A DNA stretch of 64,000 nucleotides from Bernardetia sp963719525 (GCA_963719525.1 CAVRCG010000004.1:992001-1056000), one strand, 5' to 3'; positions 17,336-27,507 are shown, counted from the first letter of the stretch. Made by a program: numbers and translations. The notes: generated from the letters alone by a model not told the origin.

Positions 17336-19018
17336 ATGACTTTTCAAAAAAAATCAAAAAATACTATTCTTGCAGTTGCTATCTGCTTGAGTTTTTGTCA
17401 ATGTACGCCAGACAAAAAAGTGGATAACGACACGCCTACTGACACAACAAGCATAGCTATAGAAACCAAAAATGAACTTGTTCGTCCAGAAATATATGCT
17501 CCCTTTAAGCTCACAACAGATATAAGCAGTCTTTCAGAAAGTGAGAAAAAAATGATTCCATTACTTATAGAAGCAGCCAAAATAATGGATAATCTGTTTT
17601 GGAAACAAGCCTATATGGGCAATAAAGACAGCTTGTTAGCAACCATTGAAAGTGCTGATGCTAAAAAGTTTGTGCAAATAAATTATGGTCTTTGGGATAG
17701 GTTAGCAGAAAACCAACCTTTTATGGACGGAGTGGAAGCAAAACCTCTTGGCGCAAATTTTTATCCAACTGACATGACAAAAGAAGAATATGAAGACTTT
17801 GATAACAAAGAAAAATCAAGTCTTTATACATTACTTCGAAGAGATGAAGAGGGTAATTTAATTACTGTTCCGTATCACGAAATATTCAAAGAAGAATTAG
17901 AAAAAGCAGCCGATTATTTGCGTCAAGCATCAGAAGTTGCCGAAGATGCAAGTCTGAAAAATTATCTTACTTTGCGTGCCGATGCTCTCGTTACAGACGA
18001 TTATATGGCAAGTGATATGGCGTGGATGGATATGAAAACAAACGGAATTGATATTATTATCGGTGCAATAGAAACCTATGAAGACCATTTATTCGGACAA
18101 AAAGCTGCCTTTTCTTCTTATGTTTTGGTAAAAGACAAGTCGTGGAGCGAACGCTTAGAAAAATATGCTGCCCTTCTACCACAACTTCAAAAAGGATTGC
18201 CTGTCGATGCCAAATACAAAGCCGAAAAACCTGGGTCAGATTCTCAATTAAACGCCTATGATGTAATTTTTTATGGTGGAGATTGTAATGCAGGGAGCAA
18301 AACCATTGCCGTAAATCTTCCAAATGATGAAGAAGTACAACTCAAAAAAGGTACTCGTCGTTCGCAATTAAAGAATGCTATGAGAGCAAAGTTTGACCAA
18401 ATTTTACTTCCTATTTCTGAAATGTTGATTACTCCAGAACAAAGGAAACACATTACTTTTGATGCCTTTTTCGAAAATACAATGTTTCACGAAGTAGCAC
18501 ATGGATTGGGGATAAAAAATACCATTAACAAAAAAGGAACAGTTAGAGAATCTTTGAAAGATATGGCTTCTGCACTTGAAGAAGGAAAAGCTGATGTTTT
18601 AGGGTTGTATATGGTAACAAAACTGCGTGAAATGGGCGAGCTTTCAGAAGGCGAATTAATGGATAATTACACTACTTTTTTAGCTGGTATTTTTCGTTCG
18701 GTTCGTTTTGGAGCAGCTTCGGCACACGGAAAAGCAAATATGATTCGTTTTAATTTCTTCAATGAAAAAGGAGCTTTTGAGAAATTAGAAGACGGAACAT
18801 ACAAAGTAAATCCTGATAAAATGGCAATTGCTGTAAACGAGCTTTCTGCTAAAATACTTACGCTACAAGGTGATGGCGATTATGAAGGTGTTACCAAATT
18901 GGCTGATGAAATGGGAGTGATAAAAGCAGACTTACAAGCAGATTTAGATAGACTTTCGGCTGCAAATATTCCTGTTGATATTATCTTTGAGCAGGGTACT
19001 GATGTTTTGGGACTTTAA
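17336..19018 (+). CDS. M49-like (dipeptidyl-peptidase III family) zinc peptidase lipoprotein
   Basis: A 560-residue lipoprotein: signal MTFQKKSKNTILAVAICLSF with Cys at the end of LSFCQC. The zinc site is visible as FHEVAHGLG (His385, Glu386, His389) and a downstream EEGKADVLGLY (Glu415/416, Asp420), the HExxH...EExxAD pattern of bacterial M49-related metallopeptidases. Other family marks are NYGLWDRLAENQPFM, GANFYPTDMTKEE and YDVIFYGGDCNAGSKTIAVNLPNDE. It should cleave peptides at the cell envelope. The HEVAH form lacks the extra residue of the HELLGH site in classical eukaryotic DPP III. Follows the FKBP gene in the same direction with no terminator between them. Confidence 0.85.
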   Translation: MTFQKKSKNTILAVAICLSFCQCTPDKKVDNDTPTDTTSIAIETKNELVRPEIYAPFKLTTDISSLSESEKKMIPLLIEAAKIMDNLFWKQAYMGNKDSLLATIESADAKKFVQINYGLWDRLAENQPFMDGVEAKPLGANFYPTDMTKEEYEDFDNKEKSSLYTLLRRDEEGNLITVPYHEIFKEELEKAADYLRQASEVAEDASLKNYLTLRADALVTDDYMASDMAWMDMKTNGIDIIIGAIETYEDHLFGQKAAFSSYVLVKDKSWSERLEKYAALLPQLQKGLPVDAKYKAEKPGSDSQLNAYDVIFYGGDCNAGSKTIAVNLPNDEEVQLKKGTRRSQLKNAMRAKFDQILLPISEMLITPEQRKHITFDAFFENTMFHEVAHGLGIKNTINKKGTVRESLKDMASALEEGKADVLGLYMVTKLREMGELSEGELMDNYTTFLAGIFRSVRFGAASAHGKANMIRFNFFNEKGAFEKLEDGTYKVNPDKMAIAVNELSAKILTLQGDGDYEGVTKLADEMGVIKADLQADLDRLSAANIPVDIIFEQGTDVLGL

Positions 19019-19161
19019 TTTTAGAATAGATTTTTGTAAAATAAACTTTGTCAGTAGTTGTTTTGGTAATCCAAAATAACTCTGACAATAGTTTAAAAAA
19101 AAAGTGTTCAAGTAAGTTGAAAACGGATTTCTATTCAAACATCAGTAAAGATGGAAGCCTA

Positions 19162-19584
19162 CTACTCCTCAAACTCACCATCTTCAGTAACTATTTTTGT
19201 AATATCTATTGTAGGCAAGATAAAATTGTTAAATTTTGTATTAGTAGTTTTTGAATGTAATACTCCTCGTGTTGTACCAACTGTAATCGTAGATAAATGC
19301 ACCAAAAAACCTTGTGGAATAATTAGTTTACCTTCTTTAAGAAATTCATTCCAGTTACTTTTCTCAACACTAAATTCACAAGAAACTTCTATGATTAGAA
19401 AAGATTTCTCGTTTTGTTTGAACTGAAATTTAATAATTGAAACAATAGAAGAACTTTCTGAACTTATTCCAAAACTTATATGAATCTCTAAATTCATATC
19501 CTCAATTTGACTATTATAAGCATCTTCAATGATAGCAAATTGTTCTGTATTAATTTTTTTTAAACTAAACTGTATTCCTTCCAT
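19162..19584 (-). CDS. SecB-like-fold protein, third gene of a toxin-antitoxin-like operon
   Basis: A 140-residue soluble protein. Residues 1-85 form alternating beta strands (MNLEIHISFGISSESSSIVS, SIIKFQFKQ, FLIIEVSCEFSVE). The C-terminal part has GFLVHLSTITVGTTRGVL and FNNFILPTIDITKIV, a layout like SecB (helix with conserved Gly/Thr/Arg, then LP-I-). Its ATG overlaps the stop codon of the HTH gene (TAATG), so the two are translationally coupled. Position after an antitoxin-like regulator suggests the chaperone of a TAC (toxin-antitoxin-chaperone) system; this is inference from pattern and context, not a confirmed homology. Confidence 0.5.
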   Translation of the reverse strand: MEGIQFSLKKINTEQFAIIEDAYNSQIEDMNLEIHISFGISSESSSIVSIIKFQFKQNEKSFLIIEVSCEFSVEKSNWNEFLKEGKLIIPQGFLVHLSTITVGTTRGVLHSKTTNTKFNNFILPTIDITKIVTEDGEFEE

Positions 19585-20039
19585 TAGTTGTACATTTCTG
19601 TTAAAATTTGATTATTTATAGGTAGTATTTCCACTACTTTTGCTGACTTTTTTTGATAAAAATCATCTTCTTGAGTTGGTTGTGTATAGGTAAGGTCTGT
19701 TTTTTTAAAAATTACTTTAGTTTTCTTTTCTCTATTAGAATCAAGTCCTAATAATGAAATTCCTAAGGCTTTTTCAATTTTAGATATTGTTTGCAAAGTT
19801 AGATTTTCTCTTCCCTTAACTATTTTACTTACCTGTTGAGGAGAAACATTTAGTAAGGTAGCTAGTTCCTGCTTCTGCATCCCACTAGATTTGAGAAAAA
19901 TATTAATTCTAACAGCTATTATTCTTGAATGCTTGAGCCAATAGTCATTTTCTATTAAATGTATAGCTTTTTCTTCCCAATTGCTTTTATTACCAACAGT
20001 AAGAGCATCAAGCTTGCTTTGTAAGTCTTTAACAGCCAT
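19584..20039 (-). CDS. XRE-family helix-turn-helix regulator, antitoxin-like
   Basis: A 151-residue protein with a central HTH of the Cro/C1 type: residues about 54-105, SGMQKQELATLLNVSPQQVS, KIVKGRENLTLQTISKIEKA, LGISLLGL. The N-terminal 50 residues are helical (DLQSKLDALTVGNKSNWEEK) and the C-terminal tail is polar and probably disordered, as in HigA-type antitoxins that carry a chaperone-addiction tail. It lies 11 bases after a short reading frame that looks like the end of a toxin and overlaps the next gene by one base. Likely represses its own operon. Confidence 0.8.
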   Translation of the reverse strand: MAVKDLQSKLDALTVGNKSNWEEKAIHLIENDYWLKHSRIIAVRINIFLKSSGMQKQELATLLNVSPQQVSKIVKGRENLTLQTISKIEKALGISLLGLDSNREKKTKVIFKKTDLTYTQPTQEDDFYQKKSAKVVEILPINNQILTEMYN

Positions 20040-20050
20040 AATTATTTGTT

Positions 20051-20236
20051 TTATATTTCTAGATATTCTAAATCATCCTCATCAAGGATTCCTTTATCAA
20101 TTAAATATTGTTTTGTTATCTCTAGTTTTCTTAACTCTTTTTGTAAATGCTTAGGCTTCATATTCTCCGTCAGTTTGATGGATACGCCAGAAACGAAAAA
20201 GCAATTTTTTGAAACTCTAATTGCATATACCCTCAA
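20051..20236 (-). CDS. Short, probably truncated first gene of the HTH operon (toxin remnant)
   Basis: A 61-codon frame with a TTG start at 20236. The same frame is open 19 more codons upstream to a stop at 20294-20296 (CKVQKSKAYGSERKSWLRV) but contains no ATG. The sequence FFVSGVSIKLTENMKPKHLQ, then KELRKLEITKQYLIDKGI, ends DEDDLEYLEI; this looks like the C-terminal strand and helix of a small host-inhibition type protein that normally has an N-terminal domain. No such domain is found. An ATG at 20161 would give only 36 residues. The gene is either a decayed toxin or a much shortened partner. Confidence 0.4.
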   Translation of the reverse strand: MRVYAIRVSKNCFFVSGVSIKLTENMKPKHLQKELRKLEITKQYLIDKGILDEDDLEYLEI

Positions 20237-20499
20237 CCAACTTTTACGTTCTGAACCATATGCTTTTGATTTTTGAACTTTGCAAGTCTTTTTTCAAGTC
20301 CTTATTTAATTTTCAATGGACAATCAATATATTCTAATCAGATATTTGCCTATTTTAAAGATAATACAATTTTATTATATTTCAAAAACACAAAAATCAC
20401 TTATTTATTTCCAAAAACGAGCATTTAGTAAACAAATAGAATTTTCCTTGAATTACAAAATCTAACAAACAAAAATTACCTAAGTACAAAACTATTTTT

Positions 20500-20507
20500 T
20501 AGCTTTG
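20500..20507 (+). promoter_or_regulatory. Candidate -7 box TAGCTTTG for the aminotransferase
   Basis: TAGCTTTG fits TAnnTTTG and lies about 70 bases before the ATG at 20581. No clear TTG at the right spacing. Confidence 0.3.
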
Positions 20508-20536
20508 TGTTATCAATTTACATTCAAAATACTACC

Positions 20537-20560
20537 GTTGTTGGTATCTACACCAACGAC
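20537..20560. repeat. Short inverted repeat GTTGTTGGT...ACCAACGAC in a 5' leader
   Basis: Stem of 8/9 pairs with a six-base loop, between the candidate promoter and the aminotransferase ATG, so it would be transcribed in the leader. A related unit (ACCGTTGTTG...ACACCAACAAC) occurs at 57654-57694, indicating a second dispersed palindrome family. Confidence 0.5.
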
Positions 20561-20580
20561 ATATTTAACCTCACATACTA

Positions 20581-21794
20581 TGTCCACTACCACACAAACG
20601 CCTGATATTTTAGCTCGTCGAATTTCTGAAATGGAGGAATCTCAAACCCTTGCTATGGCTCGTAAAAGCCGTGAATTAAAAGAGCAAGGCATTGATATTA
20701 TAAACATGAATTTGGGAGAACCCGATTTCAAAACGCCTCTTTTTATTCAAGAAGCTGCCAAAAAAGCTATCAACGACGGACATTTTTATTACACGCCTGT
20801 TTCTGGAATTAATCCACTTCGCCAGGCGATTGTTGATAAGCTCAAAAGAGAAAATCAGTTAGATTATTCTATGGAACAGATTGTAGTTTCAACAGGTGCA
20901 AAACAATCGATTGCAAACGTCATGCTTTCTATTATTGACAAAGATGACGAAGTGATTATTATTACTCCGTATTGGGTTTCGTATGTCGGAATTGTACAAC
21001 TAGCACAAGGAACACCTGTTTTTGTGGAAGGAAAATTGGAAAATGACTATAAAGCAACTGCAAAAGACGTAAAAGCAGCCATTACTTCGAAAACAAAAGC
21101 AGTCATTTTCTCATCGCCTTGTAATCCTACTGGAAGTGTTTTTTCTGAAAAAGAACTAAGAGAAATAGCAGAAGTAATTGCTCCACACAAACAAATTACA
21201 GTTGTGGCAGACGAGATTTATGAATATATTAATTTTGGAGATGCTCATTTTAGTATTGGAAGAGTAGAATCATTGAAAGACAGAGTAGTTACGATTAATG
21301 GACTTTCAAAGGGTTTTGCCATGACGGGCTGGCGTTTGGGTTATATGGCTGCACCTTTAGCGATTGCAAAAGCATGTGACAAAATTCAAGGACAGGTTAC
21401 CTCTGGTACAAACTCAATTACTCAATATGCTGCCGTAACAGCTCTTAATGGAAGCAGAAAAGAAGTAGAAGAAATGAAAGTTGCGTATGAAAAAAGAGGG
21501 AAACTGATTAAATCATTATTAGATAAAGTAGAAGGTTTTAAATGTAATACGCCACAAGGTGCATTTTATGTTTTTCCTGATATTAGTGATTTTTATGGTA
21601 AAAAATACGAAGGTAAAACGATTACTAATTCAGAAGACTTTGCTATGTTTTTGTTGGAAGAAGCAAATGTAGCCGTAGTTATGGGAGATGCCTTTGGCGC
21701 ACCTTCTTGTATTCGTCTTTCTTTTGCCACTTCAGAAGACTTAATTAAAAAAGCGATTGAGAGAATTTCAACGGCTGTGGAGAAATTGAGTTAA
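20581..21794 (+). CDS. PLP-dependent aminotransferase, aspartate-aminotransferase type (class I)
   Basis: A 404-residue cytosolic enzyme starting at MSTTTQTPDILARRIS; an in-frame TTG at 20505 is less likely because it would add residues read from the palindromic leader. Family marks: NMNLGEPDFKTP, YTPVSGINPLRQAI, STGAKQSI, SSPCNPTGSVFS (substrate and cofactor loop), VVADEIYEYINFG (Asp contacting the pyridine N), INGLSKGFAMTGWRLGYMA (Lys in SKGF forms the Schiff base, Arg nearby), and a C-terminal SCIRLSFATS with the carboxylate-binding Arg. Most likely transfers the amino group between aspartate and 2-oxoglutarate; substrate range (aspartate, prephenate or others) cannot be settled from sequence. 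Monocistronic, with a terminator after it. Confidence 0.93.
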
Positions 21795-21822
21795 ATTACA
21801 TACCATTTTATTATGAGAAATT

Positions 21823-21855
21823 AAAAAGCAATTCTATTATACAGAGTTGCTTTTT
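21823..21855 (+). terminator. Terminator of the aminotransferase gene
   Basis: Stem AAAAAGCAA/TTGCTTTTT (9 bp) with a 15-base loop, ending in the T run of the stem itself, 30 bases after the stop codon. Confidence 0.7.
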
Positions 21856-22175
21856 CTATTTCAAAAATAACCTCTAACAACGTATAGCCTAAAATCACAA
21901 AAAATAAATATTTGTTAAAAAAATCGTAAGCTAACTTAGCTTTTATAAATAAAAAGTGTTATCTTTAAACTACACGCTACAAATATTACTTCGCTTTTAT
22001 TTTATTCTAACTAGAATATTAATCCTATTAAATCATAACAACTATGTATTTTAATACTATTTTGTTAAACTATGGTTTTTGAGTTGATAAGAGAAGTAAC
22101 CACTAATAATTAAAATTGAATAAAACTTTTTTATTCAATTCCAATTTGCTTTATTATTTTAAACCTTATTGCCTT
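21856..22175. other. Leader/intergenic region of the first M43 protease
   Basis: AT-rich and without a gene. TATCTTTA at about 21960 is a weak -7-like box. An in-frame TTG at 22116 could extend the protease N-terminally, but the ATG at 22176 gives a clean signal peptide. Confidence 0.4.
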
Positions 22176-25100
22176 ATGTACAAAAATTACATAATCGGTA
22201 TTTTTTTATCATGTCTATTTTTAGGCTTCTTAATGATAAATCAAAATGCCTTCGCACAGACAGAACAATGTGCTACTGAAACTATCCACGATTCAAAAAT
22301 GGCTAATGACCCTATATATAGAGCCAAGTTTGAAGACAACCAAGAAAAAATGAAAGCGCATATCGCTAGAATAGTAGAAAACTCTTCTAATCAGCGTACA
22401 GAAGCGACTGTTTATACTATTCCTGTTGTAGTTCATATTGTCCGTCCTAATGATACAGAACCACAATATAATCCTAGTGATGCCTTAGTAAATGCTATGA
22501 TTCAGAAAATGAACGATGACTATAGAGCCGTAAATAGTGGTACAGATGTAGAAGTGCAGTTTGTTTTGGCGCAAAGAAATCCAAACTGTGGTACTACAAA
22601 TGGAATAAACAGGATTTTATATACAGACGCTACTTATGTAGCTAGTGGAGTGAGTGTACCTGTTAATCCTCCTACTACACCAGGACCAGGAATAACTGAT
22701 TTGGCATTAAAAAATGAATCTAGAAATCAATCTGGAAGATGGTCAAATACAGATTATTATAACATTTGGGTAGTACATAAATTAGATGGGTTGAATGGAG
22801 ATAACGTAACACCAGGACAAGGATATACAGCAGGTTACGCTTATTTTGCTTCTGGCAATAACGCAGATACAGATGGAACGATATTAATTGCAGATCAAGT
22901 AAACGCTACAAGTACTACGGCTACTCACGAAGTAGGTCATGCGTTAGACTTGTATCATACTTTTAGAGGAGTAACACAAACAGGCGCAACTACATATAAC
23001 TGTCCAACAGGAGCTTGTGCTACTTCAGGAGATGAAATCTGTGATACTGAACCTCATCATGTCAATCATTGTGGAAATGAAAATGTATGTGCAACAGTTA
23101 CTGATAATTCAATAAAAAATTATATGTCTTATTGTGGTGGAACTGATAGGTTTACGGCTAATCAAATTACTCGTATGCGTGCAGCTTTGGAAACACTAAG
23201 AGGAGGACTTATTTCTTCTTTGGGAGGAACTGCTCCTAGTGGAACATTGCCAGTAGTTGCTTGTACTCCAACACATTCAGGTACAGCAGACAATAGTGTA
23301 GGAATTACAAGAGTTAAGTTGAATACAATAAATGTTGTTTCGCCTGGTGCAGGAGAAGGAACATACACAGACAGAACCTGTTTGCAGGCAACCACTGTAT
23401 CAGCAGGTTCAGCTCATACTATTACAGTCGAAACGGCTTTTAATCCTCACAACATAAAAGTATATATAGATTATAATAGAGATGGCGATTTTTTAGATAC
23501 TGGAGAAGAAATTGCTTCGGGTTCTTCAACAAATGCATTCGGAGTCTTAACGTTTAGTGCTAATTATAATTTTCCTAGTACAGGAATCACATTTAATCAG
23601 CCTTTGCGCCTTCGTGTCATAACGGCATTCGTAAATACTACGCCTAGTTCGTGTGCTATGACAGAAGGAGAAGCAGAAGATTATTCTATTACGGTTCAAA
23701 GTACAGCCACAAACACAATTACTTTAGGAACAATACCTACTACTACCTATTGTGCAGGCTCTACTATCTTTGTTCCCTTTACCTTTACAGGTACTTTCAC
23801 AGGAACAAATACATTTACAGCACAACTTTCAGATGCTGCTGGTAATTTTGGAACGCCTAGCGCAACCCAAATAGGAACAAGTTCGATTGCTTTAACTATT
23901 CCTACAACTGCCACAGCTTCTGCAAATTATAAAGTACGTGTAATTGCTTCTGACCCAGTTACTACGAGTAATGAATCAGCCTTAATTACTATCAATGTGC
24001 TACCACTAGACCGAACTATTACAGCAAATCCTGCTAGTATTACAAGTGGAAATACTACAACTGTTGAAGTTCCAAACTCAGAAAATGGAGTTTCTTATCA
24101 GTTGCAAGACGTTTCAAATGGTAATGCAGATGTAGGAACAGCAGTAGTAGGAAATGGAGGAACAATTCAACTTCCTACTCAAAATCTTACAGCAAACAAT
24201 GATTTTAGAGTAGTAGCCACGAATGCTACAACTACTTGTTCACGTACATTAAATACAGTAACGGTTACAGTAACGGCAGCTACAGCACCTACTATTTCTG
24301 TAACTACTCCTACTACTGGTTGTTCTGGAGAAAATATCAATATTGCTTTCACTACTACTGGCACGTTCGCAGGTGCAAATACCTTTACAGCACAGGTATC
24401 TGATGCAACAGGAAATTTTGCTACACCATTTGCAACAGGAACAGGAACATCAAGTCCGATAACAGTTGCAGTACCAGCAGCTTCTACAGCGTTTGCAAAT
24501 TATAAAGTTCGTGTACTCGCTTCAAGCCCAGCCACAACAAGTAATGAATCAGGTACTTTTGGATTGAATGAAGCACCTCTTCAACGAACAGTAGTTGCGA
24601 CACAATCAAGTGTTCCGACAGGAACAGGTACAACCCTAAAAATTCCTAATTCAGAAGTAGGAGTAAGTTATAATCACGACGGAACTCCGACAGCAGGAAC
24701 AGGAAATGATTTGTTCCTTCCTACTGGAAACCTAACATCGGATACAGATTTTACTGTAGCGGCACAGCACGACAATTCTCTCTGCCCAGCTTACTTTAAT
24801 GTAGTAACCATTACGGTAACAGCAGCTCCTACAAACACAATTACTTTGGGTACTATTAATCCAACCTATTGTGCAGGCGCAACTATCAACGTTCCCTTTA
24901 CCTTTACAGGTACTTTCACAGGAACAAATACATTTACAGCACAACTTTCAGATGCTGCTGGTAATTTTGGAACGCCTAGCGCAACCCAAACAGGAACAAG
25001 TTCGATTGCTTTAACTATTCCTACAACTGCCACAGCTTCTGCAAATTATAAAGTACGTGTAATTGCTTCTGACCCAGTTACTACAAGTAATTTATCGCCT

Positions 25101-27473
25101 GACATTACTATTAACGTAATTCCGAATGATAGAACCATAACAGCAACAGCGACTAGTGTTCCGACAGGAACAGGAACAACTATAAAAGTTCCTAATTCAG
25201 AAGTAGGAACAAGTTATGCACTAATAATAAATGGTACACCACAACCTACTCCAGTACTAGTAGGAAATGGTGGGGAATTATCATTCAATACAGGAAATCT
25301 AACAGCGAATACAAACTTTAGTGTAGGAGGAGGAATTGTTGCTACTTCTTGTACTCGTCAATTTAATACTGTAACTGTTACAGTAACAGCAGCTCCTGTT
25401 TGTTCTATTACAGCAATTAGTAGTACAGGACTTACCCAAACTACTTGTGTTCCAGCAACGAATACTTATACGCAGCAAGTGAGAGTAACTTATTCTAATC
25501 CACCAACAACAGGTAATTTACTTATAAACGGACAAAGTTTTGCCATTACAGGAAGTCCACAAACCGTAACACTTACAGGCTTGACAGCAGATGGAAATGC
25601 AGTTAATGCAGTTGCTTCTTTTTCTGATAATGCAGCTTGTACATTCACACAAAATAGTGCATTTACTGCTCCTGCTGATTGTTCGGTAGCAACTGGAAAT
25701 ATTCGAAATGTAACGCTGAATGTGCTTTATGGTACTATTCAAGCAGCCGTTGATGCAGCCAATAATGGAGATGAAATCAAAATTCTTGCAAATGGCACGT
25801 ATGCTGAAGATGTAACCATTACAAATAAGAGTTTGACGTTTACTTCTGTTGCAACCGATTATACACAACTTACCATTAAACAAATTATTTTTAATGGAAC
25901 AGGAAGAACGCTGACAATTTCCACTCACATGGGAATTTCAGAAGTGTTAAATATGCAAGAAGGTAACATAGTCGTAACAGTAGGCAATAATTTTGCTCTT
26001 CGCTCAACTATTGCAGGAACAGCTTTAGTAATCAATGATGATGCTAATACTGTTGTAGGTAATGTAATTATGGAAAGATATATGCCAGCCGTTTCTGACT
26101 TATCAGGTGGATTTGATGGACAGGCATATCACTTATTTTCTTCTCCATTTGTATCTGCACCAATTTCACAATTTGGCGACAACATGGCAGCAGGATTAGT
26201 TCTGAATACAGCTTACAATACAGCTCCAGAACCAGCTTTTGTACGTCCTTTTCCTACATTTTTCCATTATCAAGAAACAAACGGAAGAGCAAACACAAGT
26301 GCTTATTTCAATCCATTTATTTCTAATTATAAAGTACCAACCACAACTAATTTAGAAGTAGCAAAAGGTTATCAAGCTAATATTCAAACTGGAACAACTA
26401 TAGATTTGAACGGTACACTAAATAATGGAACTGTTTCTATTGCAGTTACTAATTCTAGTGGAAATACAGCCGATGGTTATAATCTTGTTGGAAATCCCTA
26501 TCCTTCTCCAATTAATTGGGATTTGGTTCATGCAGCTTCTTCAAATTTAGAAAGTGCACTTTATTTAGAAATTCCGACAAGTCAGTACGACGGACGTTTC
26601 GCAGAGTATGTAGCAGGAACAGGTGTTGTAAATAATGGAGGTAAAAAAGAAATTGCTTCAATGCAAGGATTCTTTGTCAGAACAATGGCTGGAGGAACTG
26701 TTAATATGAACAATACAGTTCGTTTGGGTACAGATACTCGTTTTTACAAAACTACCGAAACACAAGACACCAAAGAAGGATTAGTTAGAGTAGCCTTGAA
26801 AGGGAATAATTTGTTGGATGAAACGACCGTTTATTTCCAAAACGGAGCAACTTCTAATTTTGATGGAAAGTACGATGCAGCCAAAATTCATAAATTCAAT
26901 AGCAAATTATCTACACTTTATTCTTATAATGAAAATGCAGATGCTCCTGAATATTTTGCCATTAATGGTTTGGGCAGTTTTGATGCTGATCAAACTTTAC
27001 CTTTAGCTATGAATATTCTTACAGCAGGAGAATACGAAATTACGCTTCGTGATATGAAGTATTTCCACTCCAAGCACCAGCTTTATTTGTATGATTCTCT
27101 AACAGATTCACTTCATAATTTGCGTGCAGAAGGCGATTATAAATTTACGGCTACAGAAGGAAATGAAATCAAACGTTTTGTGCTTCTATTCAAAACAGAT
27201 GGGAGTCAAGAGTTCTTTACAGATGAAAAAGTAGTAGTTTATCCAAATCCAACTCCAGATGAATTTTCATACAGCTTAAAAACTGCTAGAGAAGGAACTT
27301 ATACAATTCGTCTTTTTGATGCAACGGGTAGAGTAATCTTTGAAGAAAGCAAAACTAAAGAAGGTGCGTTTTTGGAAGGGACAATCAATTTGGAGAAAAA
27401 TGCTGCTGGACTTTATTTGCTGCAAGTATCAGATTCTGAAAAAACAACAACAGTACGTATTGTAAAAGAGTAG
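22176..27473 (+). CDS. Secreted M43 (pappalysin-like) metalloprotease with T9SS sorting domain
   Basis: About 1,765 residues from the ATG at 22176 (MYKNYIIGIFLSCLFLGFLM, cleavage after AFA-Q). The M43 domain carries the zinc site THEVGHALDLYHTF (His251, His255, His261 and Glu252) and a cysteine-rich region after it (CPTGACATSGDEICDTEPHH, YMSYCGG with the Met-turn). A GEVED-type beta domain follows (NPHNIKVYIDYNRDGDFLDT, GEAEDYSITVQ). Then come three or four Ig-like repeats (YCAGSTIFVPFTFTGTFTG, YKVRVIASDPVTTSN), a DNG-type parallel helix (TIQAAVDAANNGDEIKIL), a large C-terminal domain, and a type A sorting domain (VVYPNPTPDEFSYSL to VSDSEKTTTVRIVKE). It should be a cell-surface or released protease. 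It shares its layout with the gene at 27948, likely by duplication. Confidence 0.9.
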   Translation: MYKNYIIGIFLSCLFLGFLMINQNAFAQTEQCATETIHDSKMANDPIYRAKFEDNQEKMKAHIARIVENSSNQRTEATVYTIPVVVHIVRPNDTEPQYNPSDALVNAMIQKMNDDYRAVNSGTDVEVQFVLAQRNPNCGTTNGINRILYTDATYVASGVSVPVNPPTTPGPGITDLALKNESRNQSGRWSNTDYYNIWVVHKLDGLNGDNVTPGQGYTAGYAYFASGNNADTDGTILIADQVNATSTTATHEVGHALDLYHTFRGVTQTGATTYNCPTGACATSGDEICDTEPHHVNHCGNENVCATVTDNSIKNYMSYCGGTDRFTANQITRMRAALETLRGGLISSLGGTAPSGTLPVVACTPTHSGTADNSVGITRVKLNTINVVSPGAGEGTYTDRTCLQATTVSAGSAHTITVETAFNPHNIKVYIDYNRDGDFLDTGEEIASGSSTNAFGVLTFSANYNFPSTGITFNQPLRLRVITAFVNTTPSSCAMTEGEAEDYSITVQSTATNTITLGTIPTTTYCAGSTIFVPFTFTGTFTGTNTFTAQLSDAAGNFGTPSATQIGTSSIALTIPTTATASANYKVRVIASDPVTTSNESALITINVLPLDRTITANPASITSGNTTTVEVPNSENGVSYQLQDVSNGNADVGTAVVGNGGTIQLPTQNLTANNDFRVVATNATTTCSRTLNTVTVTVTAATAPTISVTTPTTGCSGENINIAFTTTGTFAGANTFTAQVSDATGNFATPFATGTGTSSPITVAVPAASTAFANYKVRVLASSPATTSNESGTFGLNEAPLQRTVVATQSSVPTGTGTTLKIPNSEVGVSYNHDGTPTAGTGNDLFLPTGNLTSDTDFTVAAQHDNSLCPAYFNVVTITVTAAPTNTITLGTINPTYCAGATINVPFTFTGTFTGTNTFTAQLSDAAGNFGTPSATQTGTSSIALTIPTTATASANYKVRVIASDPVTTSNLSPDITINVIPNDRTITATATSVPTGTGTTIKVPNSEVGTSYALIINGTPQPTPVLVGNGGELSFNTGNLTANTNFSVGGGIVATSCTRQFNTVTVTVTAAPVCSITAISSTGLTQTTCVPATNTYTQQVRVTYSNPPTTGNLLINGQSFAITGSPQTVTLTGLTADGNAVNAVASFSDNAACTFTQNSAFTAPADCSVATGNIRNVTLNVLYGTIQAAVDAANNGDEIKILANGTYAEDVTITNKSLTFTSVATDYTQLTIKQIIFNGTGRTLTISTHMGISEVLNMQEGNIVVTVGNNFALRSTIAGTALVINDDANTVVGNVIMERYMPAVSDLSGGFDGQAYHLFSSPFVSAPISQFGDNMAAGLVLNTAYNTAPEPAFVRPFPTFFHYQETNGRANTSAYFNPFISNYKVPTTTNLEVAKGYQANIQTGTTIDLNGTLNNGTVSIAVTNSSGNTADGYNLVGNPYPSPINWDLVHAASSNLESALYLEIPTSQYDGRFAEYVAGTGVVNNGGKKEIASMQGFFVRTMAGGTVNMNNTVRLGTDTRFYKTTETQDTKEGLVRVALKGNNLLDETTVYFQNGATSNFDGKYDAAKIHKFNSKLSTLYSYNENADAPEYFAINGLGSFDADQTLPLAMNILTAGEYEITLRDMKYFHSKHQLYLYDSLTDSLHNLRAEGDYKFTATEGNEIKRFVLLFKTDGSQEFFTDEKVVVYPNPTPDEFSYSLKTAREGTYTIRLFDATGRVIFEESKTKEGAFLEGTINLEKNAAGLYLLQVSDSEKTTTVRIVKE
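23772..23972 (+). repeat. 201-bp direct repeat, copy 1, within the M43 protease gene
   Basis: Near-identical to 24891-25091 (two differences seen: ATAGGAAC against ACAGGAAC, and CTACGAG against CTACAAG). Encodes the same Ig-like unit VPFTFTGTFTGTNTFTAQLS. Confidence 0.85.
24891..25091 (+). repeat. 201-bp direct repeat, copy 2, within the M43 protease gene
   Basis: Second copy, 1,119 bp after the first and in the same frame. A diverged third unit lies between them (about 24290-24560), so recent duplication or gene conversion affected only the outer two. Confidence 0.85.
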
Positions 27474-27507
27474 TCAAAATATAGTGAAATCGTAATACTA
27501 TTTTGAT

